DNA of 64,000 nucleotides. It comes from Mytilus trossulus (Eukaryota > Mollusca > Bivalvia > Mytilida > Mytilidae). The stretch covers positions 36,262,886 through 36,326,885 of the forward strand of contig NC_086374.1 of the NCBI RefSeq assembly GCF_036588685.1. Reading direction: 5' to 3'. Positions 61,201-64,000 of this stretch are shown here, piece by piece (position 1 is the first letter of the stretch; each line of letters opens with the position of its first letter). Below the pieces are notes generated by a model that was not told where the DNA came from, did not search any database, and was given only the letters and a program-made list of their open reading frames with translations. Position numbers and translations under genes: made by a program.

Positions 61201-63983
61201 CAAACAAGTACAAAGTTGAAGAGCATTGAGGATCCAAAATTCCAAAAAGTTTTGGCAAATACAGCCTAGGGAGAAACAACGCCTCTGAAGCTATGTAGTT
61301 TCTGTATTTGTAGTAAAAGAACATTTATTTGTGATACTAATGTCAAATAATAGGTTACAGTATATTCTTGTTTTCTGTAATATGCAGTTAAGAAAGAGTG
61401 TTTGAGGCTTTGTAGTACTCCGTTTTATCTTCAAATAAAAGAAAATAAAAAAAAACAACAAGACAAATAATTAAAGCACTGGTGTTTTTATTCAAATCCT
61501 GGCTGGTCCATAAAGGCACTCATGGATGTACTGTATATTATTATTGGTTCAAAGAAAAAAAAATGGAAACCGTATTGTAAATATTGTTCGAGATCAGTAG
61601 TCAATAGTAAAAATTAATTATTTCCCTATATAATAATTTCATATAAGCATTGTGCAAAATGTACCTGGGGAATTAATTGGTCAATTCTGCAAACATTTCA
61701 GGAACATGTAAAAAGAAAACAGATTCACAAAATTGTACAGCAATCAAAATTTTAGAAAGTTTAAAATGAAAATAAAATCATAATTCCTTTGGCGTTTGTT
61801 GGAATTATTGAATTATTAGGAGGTTAGGGATTAACAACTTTATAGAAAATCTATTATATATGATATTAACAGAGTTGCATGTGTATGAATGTATTTTAAA
61901 GAACCTATTTCAACACACGATTCATTAAGTAACAGATGGCCTAGCCCAGAACTGTATTATAGAGAATACGTTATATACAATAAGTAGACAAGTAACTTTA
62001 TTTATTTGGTACATTACGTATTTCAGTTGTACGCCAAGGTAATGAACGACAAACATCAAATGTTATTCAGCAACCGCCCTCTGGGCCTCGTAAAATGTTT
62101 ATTCTAAAGGAGTCTCCTCAAGAACCCTTTGATTACACATGGAGCGGTAATCCGAAAAACGTTGCAGCATCTTCCGTGCGGCAGAATATTCCAAATCAAC
62201 AAGTTAATCCTCAGTCGTTTAATCAACCAGGAAATCCTAATAACGCACCGTCATCTTCCGTGCGGCAGATTATTCCAAATCAACAAATTAATACTCAGTC
62301 GTTTAATCAACCAGGAAATCCTAATAACGCACCGCCATCTTCCGTGCGGCAGATTATTCCAAATCAACAAATTAATACTCAGTCGTTTAATCAACCAGGA
62401 AATCCTAATGTACTTTCCTCCACTTTGCGGAGTCCGTCAAATCAGCAACCAAATAATAGAGTTATTGGAAACGTCAGAAGTAATGTACAACAAATTTCTC
62501 CCCAAACGAATAACGGGGTGCAATTTCCACCAACGAACAATATTGTACAACCGTCGAACAATATTGTACAACCTTCGAACAATATTGTACAACCGTCGTT
62601 GAATAGTTTAACTAATATGCAACGTTCACGACCGGCTTTTAACACAGGCCCATCTAATATAAGACCGGCACGTAATCAATTGACAGGAGCTCAAACTGCC
62701 TTAATTTCTAGTAACCAACAAATAACAAACTCCAGAACTTCAATGGTGAAAAATTTATCTTTACAAAGAAATCAGCAAATAATGTTACCTGTGTCTACAA
62801 ATATAAGTAATCAAAATGTGCCAATGCGTTCACAATCGACAAATATGCAACAACCTAACAATGTACTAATATTAACAGGTGGGGCACAAAAAAGTGATCC
62901 GAATATGAAATCAGTATCGACTGATCTATTGAATCCAGGAATGTTACCCGATATTCAACCAGAAATTGTAGCTCAGAAAATCGAAGTAAGAACGACAATT
63001 TGGACACCAGTGCCATTGCGAATTTCAAAAACAATATCAACGGGAGTAACCACTAATCCAGTTACTAAGCTTAACCGTATTAATAAAACTAATAATGTAG
63101 CCATATCTATTAACAATATTGAAGAAAGGCAATCTAATAATTTAGCGGCGCCTATGAAAAAGGATAATGAATTCCGTCAACTAAATGGTAAGTATGTTGT
63201 TTAACTGTCCATGAAAAGTACACGCCGAAAAATTATCAGATTCTCCGCAATAAGCTTTAATATCTGTCGCCCTGTCGTTTTAACAGGATAGACAAACATA
63301 CATATTGTGTAACGGAACATACCGGGTTTGATCAGAACCGTTGTGAATTAACTTTTTTGTGTTTTTTTTTTATTATATAAGTTAGTTATCAACCATTGGA
63401 ATTTCATTTATCATAACACATTACTTACACTAAGCTTTGCTTTTTATTTAAAAAAATGTTATCAGGATATGACGTAAAGATTGTTATTCTACAAAACACA
63501 GCATTAATAGTTTATTTTGTGTATAAGTCATGTATTCACTTTTTTATTGTATGCCAAATGGCCTCGAAACGCCTCTAAGATGTATAAAATAGATATACTG
63601 TTCCTATTAATGTACTGGACACCTATTTAAATATTTATTTGGTAAATGTTAAATGATAAGAGATAGAATGCAACATTCAAATAAGATTAACGCTCGTTTA
63701 ATATAAGAAAATGCAATGTAAGCAAATATCAGTAACAACTGAACATGCCAGGACAGTTAGAGTTTAACCACGATTGTAAGCTACCAAACATATAGATGCC
63801 TTTATAAGAAGGCTTATAGAGAATCATATCAACCAATAGTACATGTATGACCGTATTAAATAGATCTAGGGAGAAATGTTTGAACCTTTTATTTGTTATT
63901 ATAAGTTTAGGTGATTCATTTGATCAAAATGGTACTCAATTTCTACTATTTATACAAATAGGATTACTTTTTTTTCAGTGTAA
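52247..63983 (+). CDS. secreted Reeler-domain protein with Asn/Gln-rich repetitive tail
   Basis: Exons 52247-52493, 57354-57582, 59822-59892, 62027-63187 and 63979-63983 have AG/GT borders (donors gtatag, gtaagt, gtaagt, gtaagt) and matching phases: 1713 nt, 570 residues. Residues 1-21 are a signal peptide (MNFRVLQLCFVNLIFVNLIIG). The mature start YPNGAP is the typical Reeler opening. The domain continues with PFRIELSTGVYQPC, VTIRGLSRYFRGFIIQARTE (the family's fGFllqAR block), QNGQSLTHSN and TVVQDLRTIYTDV, to about residue 175. The tail (about 183-570) is rich in N, Q, S and P. It has three 28-residue repeats (VRQIIPNQQINTQSFNQPGN) and three NNIVQPS units, and no further cysteine-rich domain or membrane helix. 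Insect Reeler 'defense/noduler' proteins have only the Reeler part; reelin and FRRS1 differ after it. An extracellular-matrix, byssus/shell or immune role is possible but not shown. If the last intron is retained the frame ends at 63204 instead, with a slightly different C-terminus. Confidence 0.85.
53335..53455 (+). repeat. dispersed repeat family D
   Basis: GACGCCTCCGGGTGCGGAAG, TTTCTCGCTGCATTGAAGAC and TTGTTGTCTCTTTGACACAT appear in family order. It is in intron 1 of the Reeler gene. Confidence 0.65.
53661..54605. mobile_element. 945-bp CG-rich element flanked by TTAA
   Basis: It is flanked by TTAA at 53657-53660 and 54606-54609. Ends: TGCGGGGTTCACACATT on the left and, inverted, GCTGGGGTCACACATT on the right. 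The body is unusually rich in CG dinucleotides and in short TCGGATT/CCGA-type phrases compared with the AT-rich surroundings. TTAA duplications are usual for piggyBac and Kolobok elements. The two long minus-strand open frames inside (53589-53885, 53887-54303) do not resemble a transposase. It is in intron 1 of the Reeler gene. Confidence 0.7.
55012..57236. mobile_element. 2.2-kb element with ~60-bp terminal inverted repeats and TA flanks
   Basis: The left end CAGCCCGTAACAGAGAAGTG (running to about 55070, through GATCGAATTGATGTTTCTTT) is matched inverted at the right end (ending 57236 in CTTCTCTGTTACGGGCTG). Both sides have TA, as in Tc1/mariner-like insertions. No transposase is visible, so it is non-autonomous. 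It contains a family A repeat (55521-55925). Its right end is 118 bp before exon 2 of the Reeler gene. Confidence 0.75.
55521..55925 (+). repeat. dispersed repeat family A, long form
   Basis: CTGATGAGTTAAGCCTTTTT, TACCACTGTCCAAGGTTAGG, GTCCCAAGTCAGGAGCCTGT, GGCCGTACGGTGACC and TCTCATTGGCAATCATACA appear in order. It is inserted inside the 55012-57236 element. Confidence 0.7.
57669..58026. mobile_element. 358-bp foldback element made of ~20-bp ATGTGCATATA units
   Basis: The outer arms TATGGAACGCCGTAGCTGCC and GGCAGCTACGGCGTTCCATA are exact inverses, continued by TTATGTGTACTTGTTTTTAG and TACGCTTATACTTTTCAATA. Inside, ~19-22-bp units with the core TATGTGCATATA and spacers AGAAAAAC or AAGTAAAC occur three times in one direction and then nine times in the other. 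CTCTATT flanks it on both sides (57662-57668 and 58027-58033), a likely target duplication. It lies in intron 2 of the Reeler gene, 86 bp after exon 2. Confidence 0.8.
58425..59212 (+). mobile_element. 788-bp Helitron-like non-autonomous element
   Basis: It starts A|TCTATAATACTAAAATTATG and ends with ACCCGCGATTTCACGGGT (a stem), TGTGTT and CTAG|T. This fits Helitron rules: 5' TC, 3' hairpin then CTRR, insertion between A and T, no target duplication. Two similar halves are seen (CAATTTGTCAGCCGTCATCA near 58449 and CAATTTGTTAGCGGGCATGA near 58897, each followed by AGAGTTCAACTTTAT-type text). The 3' end matches the inverted one at 39479. It is in intron 2 of the Reeler gene. Confidence 0.75.
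60388..60516 (-). mobile_element. diverged hAT-like MITE, subfamily of 26755-26904
   Basis: GGTGGCGGGTCCATC, GGGGTCGGAACCCCCGCCCT, ATTAATGCATTCGCATGGAG and CATATGGTTGG align with the reverse complement of the 26755-26904 element (GGAACCCCCC, CAATGCATTTGAATGGGGAC, CATATAGTTGG). It lies in intron 3 of the Reeler gene. The open frame here is an artefact. Confidence 0.65.
62168..62419 (+). repeat. three 84-bp coding tandem repeats in the Reeler gene
   Basis: Units start with CATCTTCCGTGCGGCAG at 62168, 62252 and 62336. Units 2 and 3 are nearly identical; unit 1 differs at a few sites (AATATT/ATTATT, GTTAATCC/ATTAATAC). Each encodes 28 residues, so copy-number changes keep the frame. Confidence 0.85.
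62535..62597 (+). repeat. three 21-bp coding tandem repeats (NNIVQPS)
   Basis: GAACAATATTGTACAACCGT is repeated at 62535, 62556 and 62577 with a single change (CCTTC in the second). It encodes NNIVQPS three times. Confidence 0.85.
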
Positions 63984-64000
63984 GCAACCGATAGATTACA

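Noticed and set aside
62129-62602. 157-codon frame with perfect 28-residue repeats (LPCGRLFQINKLILSR)
   Set aside because: It is the shifted frame of the Reeler gene's tail; the repeats follow from the 84-bp DNA units.

Overview
This is an AT-rich eukaryotic window (genes with introns, GT-AG splice sites, AATAAA signals) that is very dense in dispersed repeats. The repeat consensus sequences look like those of marine mussels, so a bivalve mollusc, most probably Mytilus, is the best guess. That rests on recalled sequence character, not on a search.

Four host protein-coding genes can be assembled. (1) Minus strand, 22762 down to 12743: a nine-exon integrin-beta-like gene. It encodes a signal peptide, integrin-type EGF repeats 2-4, a beta-tail domain and a short hydrophobic C-terminus, with no PSI, betaI, hybrid, or NPxY cytoplasmic part. 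(2) Plus strand, 25987-32122: a five-exon gene for an intracellular-looking protein of about 418 residues that I do not recognise. (3) Minus strand, 39220 down to 37205: a single-coding-exon TRIM-type protein (RING, two B-boxes, coiled coil, beta-propeller-like C-terminus). (4) Plus strand, 52247-63983: a five-exon gene for a secreted Reeler-domain protein with a 390-residue Asn/Gln-rich repetitive tail. All exon phases in the three multi-exon models join without a break.

The rest is mobile and repetitive DNA. A nearly full-length RTE-type non-LTR retrotransposon (8861-12461) has a 14-bp target-site duplication and one frameshift. It sits just past the 3' end of the integrin-like gene. Introns and intergenic DNA hold hAT-like MITEs with 5-bp duplications, two Helitron-like elements, several foldback elements (one built from ~20-bp units), a TTAA-flanked CG-rich element, a 2.2-kb terminal-inverted-repeat element, and many copies of a few mussel-type dispersed repeats. 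Nested insertions are common and give relative ages.

The most interesting items are the headless, possibly GPI-anchored integrin-beta stalk protein, the Reeler protein with a prion-like repeat tail, the unrecognised five-exon gene, and the 57.7-58.0 kb foldback element. Regions 1-8.8 kb, 22.8-25.5 kb and 41.8-52.2 kb hold repeats but no gene I can support.
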